In this document: positions 51,860-60,330 of the stretch, one piece after another | How positions within the stretch are numbered: position 1 is the stretch's first letter | Layout of the letters: each line of letters opens with the position of its first letter | From: Paraburkholderia unamae | GTDB lineage: Bacteria > Pseudomonadota > Gammaproteobacteria > Burkholderiales > Burkholderiaceae | Assembly: GCF_003268775.1 (NCBI RefSeq) | Contig: NZ_QLSU01000011.1 | Location: 1-64,000 of the forward strand | Length of the DNA stretch: 64,000 nucleotides | Reading direction: 5' to 3' | Translations under genes and position numbers: made by a program | Notes under the pieces: generated by a model | Told to the model about the DNA's origin: nothing | The model's input: only the letters and a program-made list of their open reading frames with translations | Database searches by the model: none

Positions 51860-54800
51860 ATGCATCTGCTGCGCACCACGCCGGGTGGTTTCGTCGACGA
51901 CACCCAGGGCGTCATCCGCATCGACCAGCAGCCCGCCGAGATCGTCGTGCTGAGTTCGGCGGACACGACGCTCGCCTTGCTCGCGAGCGTCGTGCCGCGC
52001 CTGCCCGAAGGCTTTCCGAGCGTGCGGCTCGCGAACGTCACGTATCTGCGCCAGCCCGCATCGGTGGACTTCTACGTCGACGACGTGTTGCAGCACGCGC
52101 GCGTGGTGGTGGTCGATCATCTGGGCGGCGAGACCTACTGGCCTTATGGCATCGAGCAGGCGGTGTCGCTTGCGCAGCGTCGTGGGCAACTGCTCGCGAT
52201 GTTTTCCGGCGACTTGCAGGAAGATCCCAACCTCATCGCCAAGAGCCGTGCCGAGCCGGAGTTCTGCCGTCTGTTGTGGCGCTACCTGCGCGAAGGCGGC
52301 GCGGCGAACGCCGAATCGTTTTTGCGCGCGCTCGCGTGGCGCACGTTCGGGTGGGGCAGCGAGCCCGCGCCGCCTGTCGTGCTGCCGGCCGCCGCACTCT
52401 ACTGCCCGCAGCGCGACGTCGCGACCATCGACGAATGGCGCGCGCGCTGGCAACCCGGCGCGCCCGTGGTCGCGCTGCTGTTTTACAAGGCGCATTTGCA
52501 GGCCGCGAACACGGCGGCGTTCGACGCGCTTATCGACGCGCTGCTCGCGCGCGGCATGAACCCGCTGCCGCTTGCGATCACCTCGCTCAAGGACGCCTTG
52601 AGCCGCGACGTGCTCGATCAACTCGCGGCCGAGCACGACGTTGCGCTCGTGCTCAACACCACGGCGTTTGCCGCTTCGTCGCTGGACGACCCCGAGCCGC
52701 TCGCGCTCGCGGGCGACGCGCCCGTGCTCCAGGTGATCCTGAGCGGCGGCAATCGCGAAGACTGGGTGAACGACAATCACGGGCTGAATTCGCGCGACAT
52801 CGCCATGCATATCGCGCTGCCCGAGGTGGACGGCCGCGTGATCACGCGCGCGATCAGCTTCAAGGGGCTCGCGTATCACTGCAAGCACACGCAGGTCGAC
52901 GTCGTGCGCTATCAGCCCGATGTCGAGCGCGTGGCGTTCGTTGCCGAACTCGCGCGCCGCTGGTGCCGCTTGCGCGGCCTGCCGAACGAAGAGAAGAAGC
53001 TCGCGCTCGTGCTCGCGAACTATCCGATGAGCGAAGGGCGCATCGGCAATGGCGTGGGGCTCGACACGCCGGCTTCGGTGGTCGGCATCTTGCGCATGCT
53101 GCGCGACGAAGGCTATCGCGTGAGCGACGTGCCCGAAGACAGCGACGCGCTCATGCGCATGCTCACGCAGGGCGTGACGAACGATCCCGACTCGCGCGCG
53201 CTGCGTCCCGCGTGGCAGAGCCTTTCTCTCGACGACTACCGCGCGCGCTTCTCGCAACTCCCGGCGCAGGCGCAAAACGCGCTGATCGCGCGCTGGGGTG
53301 CTCCGGAAGACGACCCCACGGTGCGGCGCGGACGCTTCATGATCGCGGGCTGGCGTTGCGGCCAGGTGTTCGTCGGCATCCAGCCTTCGCGCTCGCGCGG
53401 CGACGACACCTACGCGAACTATCACGACGCCGAACTGGTGCCGCCGCACGCGTACCTCGCGTTTTACTTCTGGCTGCGCGAGACGTTCGGCATCGACGCC
53501 ATCGCGCACGTGGGCAAGCACGGCAATCTGGAATGGCTGCCTGGCAAGAGCGTGGCGCTCGCCGACACCTGCTGGCCCGACATGGCGCTCGGGCCGTTGC
53601 CGCACCTGTATCCGTTCATCGTCAACGATCCCGGCGAGGGCAGCCAGGCCAAGCGCCGCGCCCAGGCCGTGATCGTCGATCACCTGATGCCGCCGCTCAC
53701 GCGCGCCGAGAATTACGGCCCGCTGCAAGACCTGGAGCGGCAAGTCGATGAGTATTACGAAGCATTGATGGTGGACCCGCGCCGCTCGAAGCTGCTGCGC
53801 AAGACCATCCTTGCGACCATCGTCGAGCATCGCTTGCACGAGGAACTGAGCATCGCCGCGCCACAGGATCAGGCGGGCGAGGACGAACTGCTCACGCGCG
53901 CCGACGCCTACCTGTGCGAATTGAAGGAAGCGCAGATCCGCGACGGGCTGCATACCTTCGGCATCTCGCCGCAGGGCCGCCAACGCCGCGACACGCTGCT
54001 TGCGCTCGGACGTTATGCCTGCGCGGACGGGCAGGGTGCGAACGCGGGCCTTATCGACGCGCTTGCGCGCGACATGCGTATCGATCATCTGCTCGATCCG
54101 GCCACGGTGGATTGGTCTGCACTGTGGACTGGCGCGCGTCCGCCGTTGCTTGCGAGCGTGAGCGACGCGCCCTGGCGTCACGCGGGCGACACGCGCGAAC
54201 GGCTCGAAGCGCTCGCGGCGACGCTGGTCGACGGCCTGTGTGAAGGCACGCCGCACAGCGACACGGCCGCCACGCTGCCGCACGCGGCCAAGGTGCTCGC
54301 ACGCCTGCGCGACGACGTGCTGCCGCGGCTCGACGCATGTGGCAGCGAGGAAATGCGCCAGTTGCGCCGCGGCTTCGAAGGCCGCTTCGTGCCGCCGGGC
54401 CCGAGCGGTTCGCCTTCGCGCGGCCGGCCCGACGTGTTGCCCACGGGCCGCAACTTCTATTCGGTCGATACGCGCGCGGTGCCCACGCAGGCCGCGTGGG
54501 CGCTCGGCATGAAGTCGGCGCAGCAGCTTATCGAGCGGCATTTGCAGGAGCACGGCGACTATCCGCGTGCGGTGGGACTTTCGGTGTGGGGCACGGCGAC
54601 GATGCGCACCGGCGGCGACGACGTGGCCCAGGCGCTCGCGCTGATCGGCGTGCGGCCGAAGTGGGCGGCGGGCAGTCAGCGCGTGACCGACTTTGAAATC
54701 ATGCCGGTTGAGGCGCTCGACCGGCCGCGCATCGACGTGACGCTGCGCGTGTCGGGCTTCTTTCGCGACGCCTTTCCCAACGTGATGCATCTGTTCGATG

Positions 54801-55654
54801 CGGCCGTGCAGGCCGTGGCCGAACTCGACGAGCCCGAGCACCAGAACCCGCTGCGCGCGCGCGTGCGGCGCGAGCGCGACGCGCTGGTCGAGCAAGGCCT
54901 GCCCGCCGACGAGGCGCGCCGCCGCGCGGGCTGGCGCGTGTTCAGCGCGCGCCCAGGCGCTTACGGCGCGGGCCTGCAAGCGATGATCGACCACCGCCAG
55001 TGGCAAACCGACGCCGATCTCGCGAACGCGTACCAGGCCTGGGGCGGCTATGCCTACGCGCAAAAGAGCGCCGGCGACGAAGCGGGCGACGCGTTTCGCG
55101 CACGCCTCGCCACGCTCGACGTGGTGTTGCAGAACCAGGACAACCGCGAGCACGACCTGCTCGACTCGAACGACTACTACCAGTTCCAGGGCGGCATGGC
55201 GGCGGCGGCGCGGCACTTCTCGCAGGCGCAGCCCGCGCTCTATCACGCGGACCACAGCAATCCTGCCGCGCCGCGCATCCGGCCGCTGCACGAGGAGATC
55301 GCGCGCGTGATCCGCTCGCGCGTGGTGAACCCGAAGTGGATCGACGGCGTGAAGCGTCACGGCTACAAGGGCGCGGCGGAAATGGCGGCGACCGTCGATT
55401 ATCTTTTTGGCTATGACGCGACCGCGCGCGTGGTGGGCGACCATCAGTACGCGCTCGTGGCGAACGCTTACGTCCACGACGACGATACGCGCGCCTTCAT
55501 GGAGCGCCACAATCCGCACGCGCTGCACGCGGTATGCGAGCGCCTGCTCGAAGCGATCCAGCGCGGCCTGTGGCAGGAGCCGGGCGAGCATCGCGCGCAA
55601 CTCGAACAACGCCTGCTCGAAGCCGGGCAGCAACTGGAAGGATCAGGACCATGA
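51860..55654 (+). CDS. cobN: Cobaltochelatase large subunit
   Basis: This is a 1264-residue subunit that holds the hydrogenobyrinate diamide and cobalt during ATP-driven insertion. The BchH/CobN signature is IAHVGKHGNLEWLPGKSVAL near residues 549-568, with NDPGEGSQAKRRAQA after it; C-terminal signatures include SVWGTATMRTGGDD and NPKWIDGVKRHGYKGAAEM. Full family length. It lies 26 bp after cobW and its TGA overlaps the next ATG (ATGA). The partner ATPase is the ChlI-like protein downstream rather than CobS/CobT, which are absent here. Confidence 0.95.
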   Translation: MHLLRTTPGGFVDDTQGVIRIDQQPAEIVVLSSADTTLALLASVVPRLPEGFPSVRLANVTYLRQPASVDFYVDDVLQHARVVVVDHLGGETYWPYGIEQAVSLAQRRGQLLAMFSGDLQEDPNLIAKSRAEPEFCRLLWRYLREGGAANAESFLRALAWRTFGWGSEPAPPVVLPAAALYCPQRDVATIDEWRARWQPGAPVVALLFYKAHLQAANTAAFDALIDALLARGMNPLPLAITSLKDALSRDVLDQLAAEHDVALVLNTTAFAASSLDDPEPLALAGDAPVLQVILSGGNREDWVNDNHGLNSRDIAMHIALPEVDGRVITRAISFKGLAYHCKHTQVDVVRYQPDVERVAFVAELARRWCRLRGLPNEEKKLALVLANYPMSEGRIGNGVGLDTPASVVGILRMLRDEGYRVSDVPEDSDALMRMLTQGVTNDPDSRALRPAWQSLSLDDYRARFSQLPAQAQNALIARWGAPEDDPTVRRGRFMIAGWRCGQVFVGIQPSRSRGDDTYANYHDAELVPPHAYLAFYFWLRETFGIDAIAHVGKHGNLEWLPGKSVALADTCWPDMALGPLPHLYPFIVNDPGEGSQAKRRAQAVIVDHLMPPLTRAENYGPLQDLERQVDEYYEALMVDPRRSKLLRKTILATIVEHRLHEELSIAAPQDQAGEDELLTRADAYLCELKEAQIRDGLHTFGISPQGRQRRDTLLALGRYACADGQGANAGLIDALARDMRIDHLLDPATVDWSALWTGARPPLLASVSDAPWRHAGDTRERLEALAATLVDGLCEGTPHSDTAATLPHAAKVLARLRDDVLPRLDACGSEEMRQLRRGFEGRFVPPGPSGSPSRGRPDVLPTGRNFYSVDTRAVPTQAAWALGMKSAQQLIERHLQEHGDYPRAVGLSVWGTATMRTGGDDVAQALALIGVRPKWAAGSQRVTDFEIMPVEALDRPRIDVTLRVSGFFRDAFPNVMHLFDAAVQAVAELDEPEHQNPLRARVRRERDALVEQGLPADEARRRAGWRVFSARPGAYGAGLQAMIDHRQWQTDADLANAYQAWGGYAYAQKSAGDEAGDAFRARLATLDVVLQNQDNREHDLLDSNDYYQFQGGMAAAARHFSQAQPALYHADHSNPAAPRIRPLHEEIARVIRSRVVNPKWIDGVKRHGYKGAAEMAATVDYLFGYDATARVVGDHQYALVANAYVHDDDTRAFMERHNPHALHAVCERLLEAIQRGLWQEPGEHRAQLEQRLLEAGQQLEGSGP

Positions 55655-56685
55655 GCGCAGCGGCCTCGCGTCCCGCGTTTCCCTTTACCGCGCTGGTCGG
55701 CCAGGCGCCGTTGCAGCGCGCGCTTTTGCTCGCGGCCATCGACCCGGCTATCGGCGGCGTGCTCGTGAGCGGGCCGCGCGGCACCGCGAAATCCACTGCG
55801 GCGCGCGCGCTTGCGGCGCTCCTGCCCGAGGGCGCGTTTGTGACGCTGCCGCTCGGCGCGAGCGAGGACAAGCTGATCGGCACGCTCGACCTCGAAGCGG
55901 CGCTGCGCGAGAGCGCGGTGCGCTTCGCGCCGGGCCTGCTCGCGCGCGCCCACGGCGGCGTGCTTTACGTGGACGAAGTGAACCTGCTGCCCGATGCGCT
56001 CGTCGATGTGTTGCTCGACGCGGCGGCGAGCGGCGTGAACACCGTGGAGCGCGACGGCGTTTCGCACACGCATGATGCGCGTTTCGTGCTGGTCGGCACG
56101 ATGAACCCCGAAGAGGGTGAGTTGCGCCCGCAACTACTCGATCGGTTCGGCCTGATGGTCGAACTCGGCACGCCATATGACGCCGCGCAGCGCCAGCGCA
56201 TCGTCAAGGCGCGCCTTGCGTTCGACGCCGATCCGCAGGCGTTTTGCGCAACGTACGAAGCGCAGCAGGCCGCGCTCGCGCAGCGCATCGTGGCGGCGCG
56301 CGCCGCGCTGGGCGCGCTCGGCTGGAGCGACGCCGTGCATGAGCGCGCGGCGCAACGCTGTATCGAAGCGGCCGTGGACGGCATGCGCGCCGACCTCGTG
56401 ATGCTGCGCGCGGCGCGTGCGCTCGCCGCGTTCGAAGGCGCGAACGCCGTGAGCCCGGATCATGTCGATCAGGTGGCGGACAGCGTGCTCGCCCACCGGC
56501 GGCGCGCGATGCCGGAGGGCGCGAATGCGCCTTCTTCCGCGCAACCGCCATCCACGCGCAATGAGCCGCGCACCGAAGCCAGTGCCGATTCCGATCCCGA
56601 TTCCGATTGGGGCGAACTGCCGCCCGAGCCCGTTGCCGCCAGGGCGGTGAAGGGCGTGATTCCGCTGCCCGCAAAAAAACGCTGA
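55651..56685 (+). CDS. ChlI/BchI-like AAA+ chelatase ATPase subunit
   Basis: This is a 344-residue AAA+ ATPase of the magnesium-chelatase I type. Walker A reads SGPRGTAKST (about 40-49), Walker B GVLYVDEVNLL, then MNPEEGELRPQLLDRFGL as sensor segment. Next to cobN it most likely powers cobalt insertion in place of CobS. The last 50 residues are Pro/Glu/Asp-rich, like the linker that joins I-type and VWA parts in larger D subunits. It starts with a 4-base ATGA overlap with cobN. Confidence 0.9.
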   Translation: MSAAASRPAFPFTALVGQAPLQRALLLAAIDPAIGGVLVSGPRGTAKSTAARALAALLPEGAFVTLPLGASEDKLIGTLDLEAALRESAVRFAPGLLARAHGGVLYVDEVNLLPDALVDVLLDAAASGVNTVERDGVSHTHDARFVLVGTMNPEEGELRPQLLDRFGLMVELGTPYDAAQRQRIVKARLAFDADPQAFCATYEAQQAALAQRIVAARAALGALGWSDAVHERAAQRCIEAAVDGMRADLVMLRAARALAAFEGANAVSPDHVDQVADSVLAHRRRAMPEGANAPSSAQPPSTRNEPRTEASADSDPDSDWGELPPEPVAARAVKGVIPLPAKKR

Positions 56686-57350
56686 CCCGTCGGGCAAGGC
56701 CCGCCGCCTTCGCACAGGGCGGCGCCCGACGGCGAGATGGGCCCGGCCGAGGCCGCGCGCAAGTCGCCGCGCGCGGCGCGCGCATTGCCTGGCCGCCCAC
56801 GCTTGCGGCCAAGCGCGCCGCACCTCTGCACATGCGGCATCTGCGCTTTGCGAAGCGCACCACGGGTTCGGGCGCGCTGCATTGCTTCGTGCTGGACTGT
56901 TCCGCATCTATGCTCGCGCGCGGCCAGCTCGCGCTCGCCAAGGGCCTGCTGATCGCGTTGTTCGACCGCGCGCGCGCCGAGCGTGTGGACGTGGCACTGG
57001 TTGCCTTCGGCGGCGCGCGTGCCGAGTTGCGTTTCGGGCCCGCGGGGCCGCGCTGGTGGAATGAACGCTGGATCGAACCGATCGGCGGAGGCGGGGGCAC
57101 GCCGCTTGAAGCAGGAATCGGCCGCGCGGCGCACCTGCTCGAAACGGCGGCGCGCCGCGATCCGGGGCAAGCGCGCCATCTCTGGCTGTTCAGCGACGGG
57201 CGCACCACGCAGTGGCCCGCGCGGCCGCGTCATGCCGATCACGTCACCGTGATCGACTGCGAGCTGGGCGCCGTGCGCGTGGGGCGTTGCGAGGCGCTCG
57301 CGCAGGCGTGGTCCGGCGAGTGCCTCGACGCACAAGCGCTGCCTGGGTGA
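56607..57350 (+). CDS. VWA-domain chelatase partner (ChlD C-terminal/CobT-like)
   Basis: The protein carries a von Willebrand A domain with the metal site DCSASM (DxSxS), GGGGGTPL and LWLFSDGRT, as in the C-terminal part of ChlD/BchD and CobT. It should complete the chelatase with ChlI and CobN. The start is uncertain: conserved residues such as IAWPPTLAAK lie upstream of the first ATG (56832). The only usual start giving the full length is TTG 56607, which overlaps chlI by 79 bases. CTG 56682, overlapping the chlI stop, is another option. Last gene of the riboswitch-controlled group. Confidence 0.75.
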   Translation: MGRTAARARCRQGGEGRDSAARKKTLTRRARPAAFAQGGARRRDGPGRGRAQVAARGARIAWPPTLAAKRAAPLHMRHLRFAKRTTGSGALHCFVLDCSASMLARGQLALAKGLLIALFDRARAERVDVALVAFGGARAELRFGPAGPRWWNERWIEPIGGGGGTPLEAGIGRAAHLLETAARRDPGQARHLWLFSDGRTTQWPARPRHADHVTVIDCELGAVRVGRCEALAQAWSGECLDAQALPG

Positions 57351-57362
57351 AGCGGCCGCGCT

Positions 57363-58289
57363 TTAGCGCATGCTGCCGGTCCAGTACAGTACGTCATCCT
57401 GACGATCGAACACATAGACCTTCATCGCCATCTGTTCGGCGGGCGTGAGGCTGTCCAGTTCCAGGCCGAGCGTCGCGTTGGCGGCGTCGCCCGGATCGAC
57501 CTGCACGTTGCGGATGATCGCGCTGGTTTCGATCGGCGTGTCGGCTTCGCCCGAGCGCAGGTTGAACGCAATGCGCAGGCGCTCCCCAACCTTGCCCACG
57601 GCCCACGCGGCGCTGACCGAAAGCCCGAGCGCACTGATGCCGCGCGCGAGCGCCACGCCGTCGTATCCCTCGCCTTGTTCGCCAATGCCGTAGCGCACGG
57701 GAAACTGCGCGCGCACGCGGATCGAGCGGCGCTCGCGCAGACGGCGGATATTGGCGGGCTTCGAAAGCACGAGGTAATCGAGCGGCGCCTGGCAGACGGC
57801 GTCCACGGTGCAGACGAAGCGATAGACGGCCTGGCTCGCGATGGCGACGATCTCGACGTTTTCGCCCGGCGCGATGTTGCCTGAGCGGCCGTCCGCATGG
57901 GGCGCCGTAATGAAGAAGGCATCGTTCGGCGCGAAGCCGATCAGGCGGCACGGCTGCATGGGGGCGCCGCTTGCGCCCATTTGCGGGCGCAGGCCCATCA
58001 GCGCGCCGATGGTCAGGTGCATGTCGCGCACGCTGGCCGCCGCGCCGGCCGGGTCCGTGGCTTCGGGCGCGGACTCGCCGCGCTCCACGTCGCCGCGATG
58101 CGGGGCGAAGTGCTGGAACAGAAAGGCGCGCTCGGCCTCGCCCACGAGCACCGCGCCCGCATCGAGCAGCAGGGTGCCGTCGCGATCGACGACGGGCCAG
58201 GCAAGAGGTTCGCCAATCGGGATGGCGTCGGGCGTGAGCGGGGCGATATCGGCTGCGGGTGCGTCGGTTTCGGTGGTCTGGATGGTCAT
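57363..58289 (-). CDS. YcgR/PilZ-like flagellar brake protein
   Basis: This is a protein of about 308 residues. The N-terminal half (to about 190) contains a YcgR-type domain; the C-terminal PilZ domain begins at RERRSIRVRAQFPVRY, which has the c-di-GMP motif RxxxR. The second motif, D/N-x-S-x-x-G, reads GISALG, so the acidic residue is lost and binding may be altered. It probably ties c-di-GMP to motility. No flagellar genes are nearby, but a diguanylate cyclase starts 200 bp away on the opposite strand. The start is uncertain: ATG 58289 or GTG 58319; GGAG abuts the latter too closely. Confidence 0.78.
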   Translation of the reverse strand: MTIQTTETDAPAADIAPLTPDAIPIGEPLAWPVVDRDGTLLLDAGAVLVGEAERAFLFQHFAPHRGDVERGESAPEATDPAGAAASVRDMHLTIGALMGLRPQMGASGAPMQPCRLIGFAPNDAFFITAPHADGRSGNIAPGENVEIVAIASQAVYRFVCTVDAVCQAPLDYLVLSKPANIRRLRERRSIRVRAQFPVRYGIGEQGEGYDGVALARGISALGLSVSAAWAVGKVGERLRIAFNLRSGEADTPIETSAIIRNVQVDPGDAANATLGLELDSLTPAEQMAMKVYVFDRQDDVLYWTGSMR

Positions 58290-58489
58290 CGGCGCGTGAT
58301 GGACGGTTGACGGGTTCACTCCGTTTTACGGCGCGGTGAAAGGGAAGTTTAGGGTGGGTCGATCACGTCTTTTCCGCGGACGCTCCAGTTTGAAGCGCCG
58401 TGCGCGCGAGGCGCAGTATGATTGCTCGAAAGCCTCCCCGAACTCGCCCATTTACCCGCTTCGCACCGACCGGCAAAAGGAAACGCCGC

Positions 58490-60073
58490 ATGACGCTCTG
58501 GAGACGATGTTTGCGATTCGCAGGCGTGGTGCGCCGAGGATACGAGGCTCTGATGCAGTGGGTGGGCATCCATCCGTTCATCGTCGGCACGATGGGCACG
58601 CTCGTGGGCGCGGCCATCGTCGCCATTGTGCTGCTTGGGCTCATGCAGCAACGCCGGCAGGCGATCGAGAGCACGCAACAGCAATCGGCCGCGCTCGTCG
58701 CGCTGATGTCGAACGACCTGGAGGCCAATTTCGGCATCTACGACCTCCTGCTGGTGGACGCCGTCGAGAGCATTCGCGACCCGCGCACCGTGGACCTGCC
58801 GCCCGACATCCGCCGCAAGCTGCTGTTCAGCCGCGTGGCGACGGGCGCCTACCTCGACGACGCGTTCTACGCGGACGCAACCGGCCATATCGTCGAATCG
58901 CGCGACGGTGAAACCTACCCCGGCCTCAACGTCGCGGATCGCGATTACTTCATGGCGCAACGCGACCGCTCGGTCGGCATGTACGTCTCCGACCCGATCC
59001 GCTCGCGCGCGCGCGACGGCCATTATTCGATTGCCTTGTCGCGGCGCGTGAGCAACTACGACGGCTCGTTCGACGGCGTCGTGCTGCTCACGCTGCGGCT
59101 CGCCTATTTCCAGCAGTTGTTCGATCGCGTCGAAGTCGACCCGCAAGGCACGATGTTCATCATGCTGAGCGATGGGACGATGCTTGCGCGCCGCCCGTAC
59201 TCCGAATACGAGGTCGGCGCGCAGGTCGGCGCGCGGCGCGACATCCAGCCGATGCTGAAGACGGGCTCGGGCTCGTTCATCGGCGTGGACCCCGAAGACG
59301 GCATTGTGCGCATCCATACGTTCAAGCGCGTGCCGCACACGTCGCTCATCGCGGTCGTCGCGCCATCGCTCGACGGCGCACTGGCCGCGTGGCGCCACCG
59401 CCTGTGGATCTACGCGCCGATGGCGGTGGTTTTCGGCCTGCTCATCGCCGCGTCTTCATGGATGCTCGCGCTCTCGATGCGCGGGCGTCTCGAAACGCAG
59501 AAGGAATTCGAGCGCCTTTCCGTGACTGACGGGCTCACGGGACTCTTCAACCGGCGGGCGCTCGATCAGCGGATGGAGTCCGAGTGGCAGCGCGCGCGAC
59601 GCCAGGGCGAGCCGCTTTCCGTGCTGTTCGTCGACATCGACCGCTTCAAGCTGTTCAACGACTTTTACGGCCATTCGGAGGGCGACAAGGTGCTCGCCGC
59701 CGTGGCCAGTGCGATTCGGGCGGCGAGCCGCCGCGCAACCGACATGGTGGCGCGCTACGGCGGCGAAGAGTTCGCGGTCGTCCTGCCGGCGACGAATTTC
59801 GACGGCGCCGTGATCATTGCGGAAGCGGTGCGGCGCGAGGTGGCGTCGCTCGGGATCGTGCACGAGCACAGCGAATATGGCGCGGTCACCGTGAGCATCG
59901 GCAGCGCGACCTGCGTGCCGCGCGAGAGCGAGGGCGCGCAGGCGCTGCTGCGCGCCGCCGACGCCGAGCTTTACGCGGCGAAGGAGGGCGGGCGCAACAA
60001 GGTGAAGGCGCGTGAGTTCGAAGGCGCGCCGCCCGACCCGCGGGATTCGCTGCCCACGTTGCCGAAGGCGTAA
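58490..60073 (+). CDS. Membrane diguanylate cyclase with dCACHE sensor
   Basis: This is a 527-residue protein. A membrane segment (about 28-52) leads to a periplasmic double-CACHE domain (about 55-300; YLDDAFYADATGHIVES, DRDYFMAQRD), and a second membrane segment is at about 308-330. The GGDEF domain keeps the active site GGEEF at 424-428 and the inhibitory I-site RATD at 415-418. It should make c-di-GMP in response to a small ligand and be limited by its product. AAAGGA precedes the ATG at 58490. Divergent from the PilZ-like gene. Confidence 0.92.
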   Translation: MTLWRRCLRFAGVVRRGYEALMQWVGIHPFIVGTMGTLVGAAIVAIVLLGLMQQRRQAIESTQQQSAALVALMSNDLEANFGIYDLLLVDAVESIRDPRTVDLPPDIRRKLLFSRVATGAYLDDAFYADATGHIVESRDGETYPGLNVADRDYFMAQRDRSVGMYVSDPIRSRARDGHYSIALSRRVSNYDGSFDGVVLLTLRLAYFQQLFDRVEVDPQGTMFIMLSDGTMLARRPYSEYEVGAQVGARRDIQPMLKTGSGSFIGVDPEDGIVRIHTFKRVPHTSLIAVVAPSLDGALAAWRHRLWIYAPMAVVFGLLIAASSWMLALSMRGRLETQKEFERLSVTDGLTGLFNRRALDQRMESEWQRARRQGEPLSVLFVDIDRFKLFNDFYGHSEGDKVLAAVASAIRAASRRATDMVARYGGEEFAVVLPATNFDGAVIIAEAVRREVASLGIVHEHSEYGAVTVSIGSATCVPRESEGAQALLRAADAELYAAKEGGRNKVKAREFEGAPPDPRDSLPTLPKA

Positions 60074-60147
60074 GCGATTTGTTGTCCAATGAAATGGATG
60101 CGCGACTCATCGGTATTTAAAAGCATTGCGAATTTAAATCGCGTGTA

Positions 60148-60164
60148 TTGATTTTGAAAATCAA
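60148..60164. promoter_or_regulatory. AT-rich palindrome upstream of the LuxR-type gene
   Basis: TTGATTTT-G-AAAATCAA is a perfect 8-bp inverted repeat around one base. Beyond it, CTATGTG at about 60170-60176 faces CACATAG at about 60205. The whole stretch 60075-60265 is AT-rich. An operator or promoter role is inferred. Confidence 0.4.
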
Positions 60165-60330
60165 CGGAGCCTATGTGAGGGAAGCGATATCTGTGCGGTC
60201 GCCCACATAGTCTCACTTGCGTACGGATTGAAAATTTTCTATTAAATATCCAAACGACGATGATGATTTGATGGAGGTATGGCTGATCTTGCCGGGGCAT
60301 GCATTTCGGACTTTCCGGATGGAGGCTCCC

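Noticed and set aside
51683..55633. 1316-codon open frame opposite cobN
   Set aside because: It mirrors cobN codon for codon in high-GC DNA, is His/Arg/Ala-rich and has no recognisable domain. The same applies to long frames opposite the kinase (43394-46183), the flavoprotein (8674-10446), acnD (27775-30321) and the AidB-like gene (14687-16429).
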